Part shown: positions 22,297 to 33,418 of the stretch, piece after piece
Layout of the letters: each line of letters starts with the position of its first letter
Position numbering within the stretch: the stretch's first letter is position 1
DNA from: Trifolium pratense
Lineage: Eukaryota > Streptophyta > Magnoliopsida > Fabales > Fabaceae
Direction: 5' to 3'
DNA length: 64,000 nt
NCBI RefSeq assembly: GCF_020283565.1
Contig: NC_060059.1
Location: forward strand, 49,186,572-49,250,571
The notes under the pieces: model-generated
What the model was told of the DNA's origin: nothing
The model's database searches: none
The model's input: the letters and a program-made list of their open reading frames with translations, nothing else
Translations under genes and position numbers: made by a program

Positions 22297-22888
22297 TGAT
22301 CGTACCTGGTGATCAGAATAGATTGATGGCCGGTCCGTTGAGCGAGCGTCCACACCGAAGGGGGGGTTTGTACCTGCAGGTGCTCCGATGCCTAAGTCAG
22401 CAAAGTGAACAGAGAGATACAAAAGAAGAGAGAGAAAGAAAGTGTAGAATGGTTTTTGAATACCTGGCTCTCCTGTATAGGAGAGCTTATATAGTGCCCC
22501 CAGCGCTGGGCCAAAGGTTGGTCTATTGGGCCTGGATAACCGGCCCAATAGGTCCAACTGCCAGGATAGTCCCTGTATCGTAGGGGAAGGCAGTTATTTG
22601 CCTCTATCCTGGTTTGGAGTCGTTCCGCTATTGGCGGGTAATGGATGACTCCGTGACGGATATGGTTGGTCAATGGAGCACGTGTTAAACGTGCTGCTTA
22701 GCTGTTAAGCTAAGGCTGGATGAGTCGTCGTGCACGGATAGCCGAGCACGTGATTAGCGTGGAGCTAATCTGTTATGTCGAGCAGGACATGTCATTGGCT
22801 GACGTGTCGGGGAAGTATCCCCTTATTGGGCCTTGCCCCAAATGTCGGGCATAAGTGATTGGGCCAGCTCTTGGCCCAGTCCAGAACA
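22297..22888 (-). repeat. 5' LTR of the Tat element
   Basis: 592-bp direct repeat of 11014-11605. The minus-strand TATATAAG at 22486-22493 is the likely promoter of the genomic RNA. Confidence 0.93.
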
Positions 22889-22893
22889 GAAGT

Positions 22894-23522
22894 AAAATAT
22901 CTCTTGGTGAGATTGTGGGAATGAGTGTGACTCCTTTGATTTTTGGACTAGAACCTTAATTGATTCTTATTAATGACATCCTTACCATTGTGACGAATCC
23001 TCTTGAATTATCAATCTTTATGATCATAATTTGTGGCGCCTTCTTCATTTTCTCAACCTAGTCTATCTTTTGCTTCTTTCTTTTTCCCTTTTATTCGTCA
23101 TTTTGTTGGAAGAAAACACTTGGTATATCCTTCATTATATGTGGAATCAACTCCATCCACATTACTATTACTATTGCACATTAAGTTTATAATATCCACT
23201 AAGAGGGTATGGATGTCTAGCGAACACTCACAAGCAATCTTAAATTTAAGATCTTTGTACCTTTCAAACAATGATAATCACATCAACATGAATCTCCTCA
23301 AAACATTTGATGTTATTGTTATATCACTGGACATCAACAGTTTAAGAAAACAATATTAAAGATTGTATCAAACCAAAACAAAAAAAAGCACTTCAAAATA
23401 TGCAATATTTTCGAGTAAATAGTCGCTTTCTGCATGCAATTGTAGAAACCAATCCTCGGATTTTGTAGAATTTAAATGAGTGACAAACTCTCCTTAAGAA
23501 TTTTAATAGTCACTTTTATCAT
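22894..23522. other. Spacer right of the Tat element
   Basis: AT-rich, no recognisable gene or repeat. The frame at 23033-23359 has no protein family signature. Confidence 0.4.
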
Positions 23523-23525
23523 TAA

Positions 23526-24790
23526 GGCTATGTTTGGATTGATGGTACAGAACGGAATGAAGCGGAATGGAATATAATGGAATGGAGTGGAGCGGAACGG
23601 AATGGAACACAAATTCCGTTCCATTGTTTGGATATTCAATAACGGAATGGAATAAAATTACCACAAAATCGTTTGGGAAGTGAACGGAATGGAATACATT
23701 ATAACGTGTTTATTCCAATTTTACCCTTATTTTAAAACATTGAACTATAAGCCATAACTCCAAATGCCAATATTCTAATTTTAAAACACTAGTGGAGAGA
23801 CAAAGTTTCAATAGTCAAACGTGAGCATCAAACGTGATAACAATGAAATATTAGTTTCAAATACTATTGTCTTATTCTAATCACCTAAACAATGTACATA
23901 ACCTGAGCATCAAACGTGATATCTTAATTTCAAAATAGTCGAATAGCAAATTCAGATGATAACAATCATAACATAATTCATAATCAGGTCTTTTGGATTA
24001 TTTTTTTTTGACAAAAACCAAATTAACTCATTTCATTCATAACAATATATTCAATACAAGATGACATATGATCATGACAATGGGAACCAGGTCTTTTGGA
24101 TTTTGAATATCATAATTCAGTACCATTGCATAATATAATGGTGGATACTTGAACAACCATCATTTGGAGCAATTCAAAATGTTTTTTTCTTATAACTTCA
24201 TTAGTCATCTATAACAAATCATAAAATAAAATAAGATTCATTTATATAGAATTAACATCCAACAAAATAAACACAATATAAAAACCACTAACATGATAGC
24301 AGTCTAAACAAACAAAACACACCTAAACCATCGAATGGGAAAACAAAGAAAACAACCCCAATATGAAAACACACATAAAAAAAATCAATACAGTAGCAGA
24401 GAGAAAAAAAAATCGTGAAAAAAAAACCAAAACAAAAAATGTCATACCTTGCTAGTAGTGAAGAAGACTTGTGAAGAAATGAGAAGTCACAAACAGTAGA
24501 GAGAAGAAATGAAGTAGAGAGATGAGTGAAATATGAGTATTTGAGAAGAGGGAGAGACGGATAAAATAAGGGTAAAAAAGTAATATTAAAAATTTGATGT
24601 TCCATTCCATTGGATACCCTCCAAATTGGGAGGAATGGAAAATTGAAGGTTTCAGTGGTATAGGATGGAATTGGTTCCATTGGGTTCCATTCCATTCCAT
24701 TAGTTTTTTGCACATCCAAACAATGGAATTTTATTATATACCTCTTCATTCCATTCCATTCCACCACATACCACCAATCCAAATATAGTC
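23526..24790. mobile_element. PIF/Harbinger-like element (non-autonomous)
   Basis: Ends read GGCTATGTTTGGATTG and, inverted, GACTATATTTGGATTG, flanked by the 3-bp duplication TAA (23523-23525 and 24791-24793). Subterminal regions are packed with GGAATGGAATGG words on both arms in inverted orientation. The GTTTGGATTG-type end and TAA duplication fit PIF/Harbinger. It has no transposase; frames at 24288-24782 are made of the repeat arms. A LINE fragment is inserted at 24000-24087. Confidence 0.78.
24000..24087 (-). mobile_element. 5'-truncated LINE 3' end with 15-bp target duplication
   Basis: A perfect 15-bp direct repeat, caggtcttttggatt, at 23985-23999 and 24088-24102 flanks 88 bp. On the minus strand the insert ends in a GAATGAAATGAG...TTTTTGTCAAAAAAAAA tail. 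Long target duplication, 5' truncation and poly(A) are the marks of LINE-mediated insertion. Confidence 0.8.
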
Positions 24791-24827
24791 TAAAGTATTT
24801 CTTTAGTTAATATGATCATAAAAAATA

Positions 24828-25120
24828 CTCCCTCAAATCCTTTTTTTTTAAGGAACACTTTGAAAAAATTACACAAACCAAAGAAGTACATATTGTAAAT
24901 AGTTATTTTCAATTAATACTCTTATAAATTTTAATTTATTTACCCTTATTTAATTACTCTTAATTCAACTAACTTACTTATTTTTAATATTTTCCCTCAT
25001 AATAAATAAGAGCATAAATGAAATTAAACATTTACGACATTTGAAAATTAGTCAAAATTTCTTATAAAAATGACTAAATCTTTTTCCCAAAATGTTTCTT
25101 ATAAAAAGGACGGGAGGGAG
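24828..25120. mobile_element. Stowaway MITE (Tc1/mariner type)
   Basis: 293 bp with CTCCCTC...GAGGGAG inverted ends and the TA duplication at 24826-24827 and 25121-25122. Its body (AAGGAACACTTTGAAAAAAT) matches the copy at 42840-43130. Confidence 0.9.
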
Positions 25121-25122
25121 TA

Positions 25123-26220
25123 TGTTTTTATTAGTTAATTTGATAGTCGACTTTCTCTTCCATGTTAGTTGGTTTATTCCAATATATTATTAACAAAAGA
25201 CATGTTCAATGATATTTTTGTAATTTTAATATTTGTTGAAACTTCCGTGATATGGTTTGAGGAAAGAAAATGAAGAAGGAAGAAAAATACAGAAATTAAA
25301 GAATGAATCGACTAAATCCTAATCTAATTTTATTCATCAGTTTTCGTATTTCCCTTCTTTATTTCCCTAAAACCAAACGCACCATAAAAGATCAACGCAA
25401 CGTTGATTTAGTCAATATTTTTATCTATCTCTGTAGCATTTGGGACTCAAGGCCTTTCTTGCAGCTCCAACTTTGGCTTTTACTTCTTGCGGTACAACTA
25501 GACACAGTCTATAGACGTCCTACTACAACAAAAACAAATACAATCTTAAATTTCAAAAACCAAAAAATAAATAAAAATAATAATAAAAGCCAACCCAGAT
25601 CCCAATTTCATGCAGGAAACAGAGAGAGGTAGAAACAGACAAGAGAAGTGAAAGTTAGATTGTATCAGCTTTCTTTCCTGAAACACTGGCAAGTTATAAT
25701 TAAGGTGAAAGGGAGAGGAGAGGTTAAAAACAACACAGACATGATCCCTAAGTTATTTACCCTTTCCTTTATTTGTCTCATGTGAACATATCAGTGGTAG
25801 CAGGTTTTGTGTGTGTACTGGTCTGGTTACACACTTTCTTTGGAAGCTAAAGGAGTTTTACTATCTTGGTTTTGTTTTTTTGTTATTTCCCATTTTGCAA
25901 ATGTGAGATCACATATTTACTTTGTGTTTTTGTCTAAGAGTAAGACAAGTAAGGTGAAACATGAGTTTTGGGTGATTGTAGTTGTCTCAATGGAAAAGGA
26001 AAACAAATGTGTAAATAATCAATTTGGTGTAAGAATGGTTAGTCTAGTTCCATGAGATGTTAATAAGATTTTGTCGTATTTACATGGGTTAAAATGACAA
26101 TATTTGTTAAAGAAGTCCTACATCGGTCGGAAGATAGCCTAAATATGTGTTTATAAAATAGAGATAATCGTCATCTTACAAATTGATTTTGTTAGGTTGA
26201 GTTAGATTAAACTCTCAATT
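25123..26220. other. Spacer, possible retroelement LTR remnant at 26100-26220
   Basis: No gene recognised. Bases 26110-26220 (AAGTCCTACATCGGTCGG ... TTGTTAGGTTGAGTTAG) resemble legume LTR-type repeats that I recognise only loosely. Confidence 0.35.
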
Positions 26221-26223
26221 TTA

Positions 26224-27128
26224 GGGCTCGTTTGGTGCATAGGATAAGAGACAGGATAGAATAACTGTATCATATCCTGCCACAATCCAGTGTTTGGTGA
26301 TACAGTAGGATATGATACGTTAATCCTGAAGCTTATCCTATCCCGTCTCTCTAGTTATAATTCTTATCCTGAATTTGAGCTGGGTTACCAGCAGGATAGA
26401 ATAAGAAGAAAAAAAAATTACTGATTTATTTTATAAAATATATTTTAAAATACATAAAATAAAATTAATAAAATATAAATAATAAAATAATTAATTTTTA
26501 AATATATATGTGATTTTCTCACAGGGGTAATTTTGTAATTTATATATTCTAAAAAATCAAAATTTTACTAAAATTACAATATTTTAAAGTAAAATGATTA
26601 TTAAAAAATTGACAAATAGGGATATTAATTTAAATTTTATAAAAAATTAAATATAATTTTTTTGCAATAGTAGTTTTATTATTTACGTATGAGATATATC
26701 ATATATTCATTTGGCTTATCTAACATGTATATATTATTGAGTTATTTATTTGATCATGATTCATATAAAAAATTAAACTTGATTATTTTCTCATGATTTT
26801 TATTTTAAATTATATAAAGTTATTTAATTACTTATTTATATTTTTTATTTATAAAATTCAAAGTATTACAAAATAATTTTAAAAAAATAACAATTGTTTT
26901 ACAAGAGTAATTTTGTCAATTAAATATGTTATATATCTTATCATATTATTATAAGCAAATATGTATTAAAAACAAAATATAATAGTTATCATGTTTGTTA
27001 TCCTGTGTGCACCAAACATAGGATATGATAACTGAGTATAAATGTTATCCTGCTGTTATCCTATCATATCCTTATCCTGTTTTATATCCTATCATGTCAC
27101 TATGCTATCCTGCGCACCAAACAGGCCC
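26224..27128. mobile_element. PIF/Harbinger-like element with GGATA/TATCC subterminal repeats
   Basis: The left end GGGCTCGTTTGGTGC and right end GCACCAAACAGGCCC are inverted repeats. Both arms contain many GGATA/TATCCT words. The flanks are TTA on the left and TAA on the right, so the 3-bp duplication is imperfect or only TA is shared. The interior is AT-rich and non-coding. Confidence 0.7.
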
Positions 27129-27131
27129 TAA

Positions 27132-27560
27132 GTGTATAAGTGTATGTTTGGTTCACTATCTATGTGATTTAGAAGTGTATTTCTTTGAAGCACCAACTCC
27201 TAACTTCTCATTTTCACGATCCTATGACCCTAGATGGGCAGTTGCGGCTGCCCACAACCTAACATACTATATTTTTTTTAATTATAAGTTAAGGACATCT
27301 AAACATCAAGGCTTGAGTAGACATCCAACTAAATTGGCACTCCCAAACACTTTCATCGTATACATATAGTTCATAATAATATAAATATAAAGAGAAGAAA
27401 AAAATGTGAAGGGGGCGAGCTGTACCTTACCCCAAAAGTAATCAAAATAAATAGAAGAAGAACAAAATAACTATCGCACCAAATAGTAGATCTCTGCTAA
27501 CTCTAGAATCAGGTTGCTAATCCTCCTCACATTTCAATAGAGGATTCAAATGGACATGTG
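27132..27560. other. Spacer before the LINE
   Basis: No gene or repeat that I can name. Confidence 0.3.
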
Positions 27561-27564
27561 AAAG

Positions 27565-28880
27565 GTGACACCCTTAGAACGATTGATATATGGCTGCCCA
27601 ACATTTCTAGCCAATCTTTTGATGTGGAGAATTATGCATAATAGATTACCTACGGATGATCTTCTCTGTCATAGAGGTTGTTATATTGTCTCAAAATGCG
27701 ATCTTTGTGGGAAGGAGGCTGAAACCATACATCATATTTTTTGCGATTGTTCTTTTTCTAAGGCTATTTGGCATTGGTTTGCCTCTGTTATTTCCTTGCG
27801 AATTGACACGAGTACTGTTAGTTCTATTTTTGATATTTGTAACAAAAATTGGAACTCTCAATGTAAAATTGTTGTTATTGCTGCAATTATTAATATTTTT
27901 ACTATTATATGGTGGTGCAGGAACCAACATAGGTTTGAGGGAAAATCTATCCATTGGAGATCTGCAATCAACACAATTATCTCCAATGTTTCTTTATCTG
28001 GCAATTTATCTAAAAAATCTTCTTTCGTTTCTATGCAGGAATTCGTCATTTTGAAAGCTTTTAATGTCAATGTCCATCATCCCAATGCACCTGTCATCAA
28101 AGAAGTATGGTGGCATCCTCCGCTTTATAATTAGGTTAAATGCAACACAGATGGTTCAGCGCTGGGTAACCCCGGTATTGCTTCTTGTGGGGGTCTTTTT
28201 AGAGACTATACTGCTACTTTTCTTGGAGGTTTTTCTATTAATATTGGAAATTCTTACGCCCTCCATGCTGAGCTTATAGGTGTTATGAATGCTATTGAGG
28301 TCGCTCATTCAAAAGGGTGGAATTATCTTTGGCTTGAATCCGATTCACAATTGGTTAATTTAGCTTTTAAGTCCTCCCTCATTGTCCCTTGGAAGCTCCG
28401 TAATAGATGGTTCAATTGCTTGGAGTTGACTAAAACCATGCATTTTAGAGTGACACACATTTATCGTGAAGGGAATTGTTGTGAAGATAAAATGGCTGCT
28501 TTAGGCATCAATGTTGATGATTTTTATTGGTGGGATAATGTTCCGCCTAGTGTTCAAGGAGATTATATTAGTAATTTAATGGGTCTTCCGTCTTTTAGAT
28601 TTCATTAAATCCATTGCACTCTTTTTCCCTTATCCTTGGTTTTATCCCTTGGGGTTTTCCAGGAAAGGTTTTTAATGAGGCAGTGGCAGGTTCCTTGTAT
28701 TTTTGTTTCCTTGGGTTTTGGTCTAGTCCCCCCAAGTTTGTTTCTTTTTTCTTTCTTTTTAATAAATTTTTTAGGGTGCTGCAAATGATAGGTGATGATT
28801 ATGGGGTGCCAACATAGTTGGGATGTCATAGTTATCATGTGATGCTTGTGCACGCTAATGTTTTATATAAAAAAAAAATA
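27565..28880 (+). mobile_element. 5'-truncated L1-type LINE (zf-RVT and RNase H end)
   Basis: The frame from 27565 has the zf-RVT region of plant LINEs (LMWRIMHNRLPTDD, then CDLCG and ETIHHIFCDC) and an IIWWCRNQHRFEG segment. It hits a TAG at 28132-28134, just where relatives have Trp. In the same frame the RVT_3-type RNase H follows (CNTDGSA, HAELIGVM, ESDSQLV) and stops at 28608. A 3' UTR and an A-run at about 28868-28879 end the element. Reverse transcriptase and endonuclease are missing, so it is a dead 5'-truncated copy. I found no target duplication. Confidence 0.88.
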
Positions 28881-30380
28881 GTGAGGGGAGGGGTGAGAGG
28901 TTTCTCTCCTTCCTCCATATTAGCCCAAATATGTTTAAGAACTTGAATGTCTGTTTTAGGCGTTGACTACCTCATCTAAAAAACATATTGTAAATCAATA
29001 ATATTGATAGTCACTCTATTTTAAAACAAGTGTTCATTTCACACTAATTAAGAAATCACTATAAATAGAAAAAAGAGAAATGTAATTAGAAGATAAAATT
29101 AGAAAAACAAATAATATTACATTAAATTTTGAAAATAACATTTTTTTTATAACAATTTTTTCCCAAAGTGATATACATTATGAAAATGATGGAATAGGAT
29201 TCTAGAATTTAAAAGAAGCAACAAATTGAGTAATGAATTGAAAACAATAAGTGAGAGATTCATATGTGTATGATCAAATATGGTCCCCTTTGAAGGTTGT
29301 TTGGGGGGCCAAACTGACATATGCCTTCCCCTTTTTCACGCCTTGTCCTTACTCTTTCCTTCCTAATCCCAGCTAGTACACTAGTTTTACGGCCTCAGCC
29401 TTAAACACAAAAACTTTGTTGCTACCCAAAAGTGAACTATACCAAAACAATTGCTCACCAATTCACACTCACTCTCACTCTCACACTCTCATTCTTTATT
29501 TCCCTTTCAGAACTCTACTGCCACGCTTCATTATCATACTTATACATTGAATTTCCTATATATTTTAGAACTAGTTCAATTATCAACTGACTGAAATGTC
29601 GAAATTATTAGGTCGAATGACATGACTGGAGTTTGAATCCCCGTTCCTCTATTTTGAATGTGTGAGTTTTTAATGACTTATCATTTCGTTTATCTAAAAA
29701 AGAATGGATATATTAAAAAAGAAACAGCAGGGTATTTTAAATACACAAGTTAAGAAGTACAATACTACAATATTAGATTGATCCAAGTGAAACTCAACTC
29801 AGATTTATTAAATAAGGTTTCACGTTCGAGCCTTGTGGATGGAAAATATATACTACTTTAATTGGACCAGATACATCCGTTATTCAATAAATCTGAAAAA
29901 TGAATTGTGTATAAATAAGGATGGATTAGTATATGGTTGGAAGGAAATCATACTAAACATGATGGATTCTAAAGTCAGCAAATACTTAAATAAATAAATA
30001 GAAAATTCAAATGTAAGCTCCATCATGGAGATATTTAAACCAAAATTTGGATCCCAACCCCTACATATATAATGCAATGTCCCTGCTAACTGAACTAAAT
30101 AACTCACACAAGGACTAAATCATTCATTTTTATTTATAAAAAATATAAGTTTAAATTTGTCATTTTTCTCTTTAGAGTACAGAGTAATCAAATTCCCTTA
30201 AACCTAGCTAGCTACTTAAACATGCTACAGGAAGCTCTGACCTCTCACTATCTCTTCTCACTCACAACTTCCTTTGTGGTCCATCCCTTAATTATCAAAC
30301 ACAGATAGGTAAACTTATACTTATAGGCCATACAACCAGACTAGCTGCAGTTGAAGGAAGAGTGAAACAGATAGATAATC
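28881..30380. other. Upstream region of the HD-ZIP gene with SINE relics
   Basis: Contains CT-rich DNA at 29460-29520, a possible SINE relic at 29600-29705 (B-box-like GTTTGAATCCCC, tail shared with 7958-8088) and another SINE at 30030-30112. The last 270 bp before the ATG are presumably promoter and 5' UTR; I cannot fix a TATA box. Confidence 0.45.
30030..30112 (-). mobile_element. SINE relic
   Basis: On the minus strand TTAGTTCAGTTAGCAGGGAC (A box region) is followed by ATTGCATTATATATGTAGGGG and a decayed B box (GGTTGGGATCC). Same family as 8733-8790. Confidence 0.6.
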
Positions 30381-32211
30381 ATGGAGTGGAATGGTAACCA
30401 AAGAAGCTTTGTTCCTCAACCAGAGTCTTCCTTAAGCTTCCTCTACAACTACAATCAAACCCCGTATCAAGGTACAAAAACACTAGCTAGTTACTCTTCT
30501 ATGCCATGCACTTTACTTTTTATCCTCATGTCATTGCACCTAATAACTTCTAGCATGTAATTTAGTAATATATATACTTTTCATAGTCCACAAGTTTAAG
30601 TCATATTTTTGCCAAAAAGTTTAAGCCATTCATAGTTATTGTTTTTCTATATGTTGTATATATACTTGTCAACATTCATTTCAAAATGTATGCAGCATCG
30701 ACACTTTATAATGAATATGTTCGGCACATGCCAATGTTCAACATGATATTAGCACATTTGACTACATACAATAGTGTAAAGAGTGCCCCAGGGAACTAGT
30801 TAAACATACTGATAAACCAAGACTATTCACATGTTAAACTAAGCAATATTATGTGTGTTTGTTAAGGAATGGTGGAAGTGAAACAACAAGAGTGGACAGA
30901 GACAATGTTCCCAGAAATGGAAAAAATGATGAAGTATGGGAACCAGGAAAAGAAAAAGAGATTAACTAATGAACAGATGGAATCACTGGAGAGTAGTTTC
31001 CAGGAGGAGATAAAGTTAGATCCGCAAAGGAAGATGAAGCTTTCCAAAGAGTTAGGGCTACAGCCTCGACAAATCGCTGTTTGGTTTCAGAATAGGCGTG
31101 CAAGGTGGAAGACCAAGCAACTTGAACACCTTTATGATTCACTTAAACACCAATTTAATGTTGTGTCCAAAGAAAAACAGCAGCTTCAGGATGAGGTATG
31201 TAAACATATATTTATACGAGTCAAGATCGGCTGACATCAGATGTCAAACTTACACCTTTAATAACTCTTTGTAGAAGACGAATAAAATGAATTCAACAGT
31301 TGAATTGAAAGTTCTCGTTAAGTGGATCAAGCCTATGAAAATTCATAGATTTTCAAAACAATATGATATTTCATGAGATCATCTTATTTAGAACATATGT
31401 AAATATCTATTCTTAAACATATATATGTCTAAATTGTTTTGAAGTTTTATATACGTTGATCATTAACATAATATAAGATGATTCAACGGTTGGATTGATT
31501 TAATTCGTTTTCTACAAAGAGTTGTTAAAGGTGTAAGTATGCTACGTTTGACGGTGATGAATCCTAAGTCATGATATATATATTATGTAAGTTTTTATTT
31601 AAGAAAATCCATAGCACTTTAAATTCATTTCATGAACCTGAGATAAATTTGGAAATTGGATTCCTCTTGTCAACATGATCACACATTCAGGATATTGGTA
31701 ACCGTACGAACTCGATCCAACAGTTAAACCGTCCAGTCTTGATTGAACGGCTACCGATATCTTGAATACGTGAATGCGTGGAAAACTGCCTGATGAAAAG
31801 CCTGATTTAGCCAGTTCAGTTAATACTGTTTACATTATAATACTGTTTGGTTTTGCTATTGAAGTCTTGAACTAGACATGTGACATATCCTTAGATATCC
31901 AAACAGATTAATTATATTCACACATATTTAAAACTCTGCTGTGTCCTGTTCAGGTAATGAAGTTGAAGGCTATGTTGAAAGAGCAAGGTTGTTACTATTC
32001 AGAAATTTCAGGGGAAGAAACAGAAACAGTGGAAAGCACATCAGAGGCTGCTCTGCTTTGCTCCAACAGGGAGGTTAAGGGAAAAGATCATAATCAGTTC
32101 AACATTGCAGAGGGAAACTGTTTTAATTTGGGGGATTATAACTTTAACAACAGTGTTCCACTTTTACCCTACTGGCCTAATGTTCCTCATCATAACTACA
32201 ACCATAATTAG
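30381..32211 (+). CDS. LMI1-like: HD-ZIP class I transcription factor, LMI1/ATHB51-like
   Basis: Exons 30381-30471, 30867-31195 and 31954-32211 join in frame to 225 residues, all with GT...AG introns. The protein starts MEWNGN, typical of the ATHB51/LMI1 group. A homeodomain spans about residues 58-114, with the [10 protein letters not shown] helix and recognition helix [10 protein letters not shown] (103-112). It continues directly into a leucine zipper with heptads at L116, L123, V130, L137 and L144. HD-ZIP I proteins bind CAATNATTG-type sites as dimers in the nucleus. In Arabidopsis LMI1 promotes meristem identity and shapes leaf margins; legume members of this clade include the pea TENDRIL-LESS gene. 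Orthology within the clade is inference. The frame is intact. Confidence 0.93.
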
Positions 32212-33418
32212 AGTAATTAATCTGTTTGAACAATAACTTTATGTGAGTTTTTGTGAGATTAATTAATTTGATTGGTTGTGTAGATTAGAATTAGAATCAA
32301 TAGTAGTAATGGAATAGTGTTTAGGAACTGACCTCAGGAGTACAATAATTACTATTACTAGTAAATAAATTGTCTGTCAGGGCAGACATAACATTTATTA
32401 GTCGCTTCCATAATGCATCAAATTTTTAACTGTTGAGTACTATTATAACTAAAATATTCATTCAATGAGGATGAGATGAGACATTTATGCTTCATGTTTA
32501 ATTGAGACATAGAACAAATGAATAATGGCTTAACGAATATTCTCGCCGGTCCTAATACAAGAGAATATTGGGTCGGTAAAAGTTGATATAATAAAAGTTT
32601 ATGATGTATTTGGCTTAAAATTTGGACTAAATATAAAAATTTTTATTGACCAAATTTTCTCTTATATATAGAATCAGATGAAGTATGCGGTTGCGGCAAG
32701 GTTCGTGTCACATCATTGATTAACAGAACACTGATGATTTTCTATAAGCCAGTCACATTTATCATTGTTTTATACGGTTTTATATTAAATAAATATGGAG
32801 TATTATGTATAAGACTGAGTCAAATAAGAAACTCAACCCCTTGATTACATTGTTATTTAAGCATCAGGTTTAATAGAAATGTAAGAGATTGCTTCATTTT
32901 CCACCAATTTTCTCAAGCTAGCAGAACAATTTGTACTATGAATACACATGCATAGTAAAAAACAAAATTATACAGACATTGCACAGAAAGAAAAGTCAAA
33001 TAACATAAAAGGAAGGGTTCAGAATTAGAAATCACAACATAATTGGTGAGAATTAAAATAATTTCAATACAAGGACAATAATAAAAAAGTGCAGTTATAT
33101 CCCTATGTGAAAATAAAAATAAAGAAAATAGTTTCTACCATAATGCAATATTGCAACTCTATATAAGATAAAATAACTCTCACTTCACTTCCATAGGGTG
33201 TACTTGAATTGGTGTAATCAGATCAAACATAGAGATTCAGCATAAATGAGCACTAAACATGGAATTCTGCTTGTTAGACAGTTGATTCGACCGGCATACC
33301 TGTAACAAAGTTTTGAAGTAAAGGAAACAATCACACAATATATCGAAGCAAAGTACTTAAATTAACATAAATTCAAACAAGTATATCTTCGATAGCTAGA
33401 GAAGAACTTAACTTACTT
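32212..33418. other. Spacer between HD-ZIP and F-box genes (3' UTRs)
   Basis: The first about 200 bp are likely the HD-ZIP 3' UTR; the last about 200 bp are the F-box gene's 3' region, part of which is copied at 38934-39104. Nothing else recognised. Confidence 0.5.

Larger units (their letters stand above)
11014..22888 (-). mobile_element. Complete Tat-lineage Ty3 LTR retrotransposon
   Basis: Two 592-bp LTRs (11014-11605 and 22297-22888) bound an interior with gag-protease and pol on the minus strand. A perfect 5-bp duplication, gaagt, lies at 11009-11013 and 22889-22893. PBS, PPT and TATA boxes are present. Pol contains a second, additional RNase H domain, a hallmark of the Tat group, and the long region between pol and the 3' LTR carries an antisense gene, also known in this group. 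The LTRs appear identical, so insertion is recent. Gag-protease and pol lie in different frames, so whether this copy is autonomous is uncertain. Confidence 0.95.

Noticed and set aside
24288..24782. 164-codon minus-strand frame with NGMEWN repeats
   Set aside because: Built from GGAATGGAATGG arms of the PIF/Harbinger-like element.
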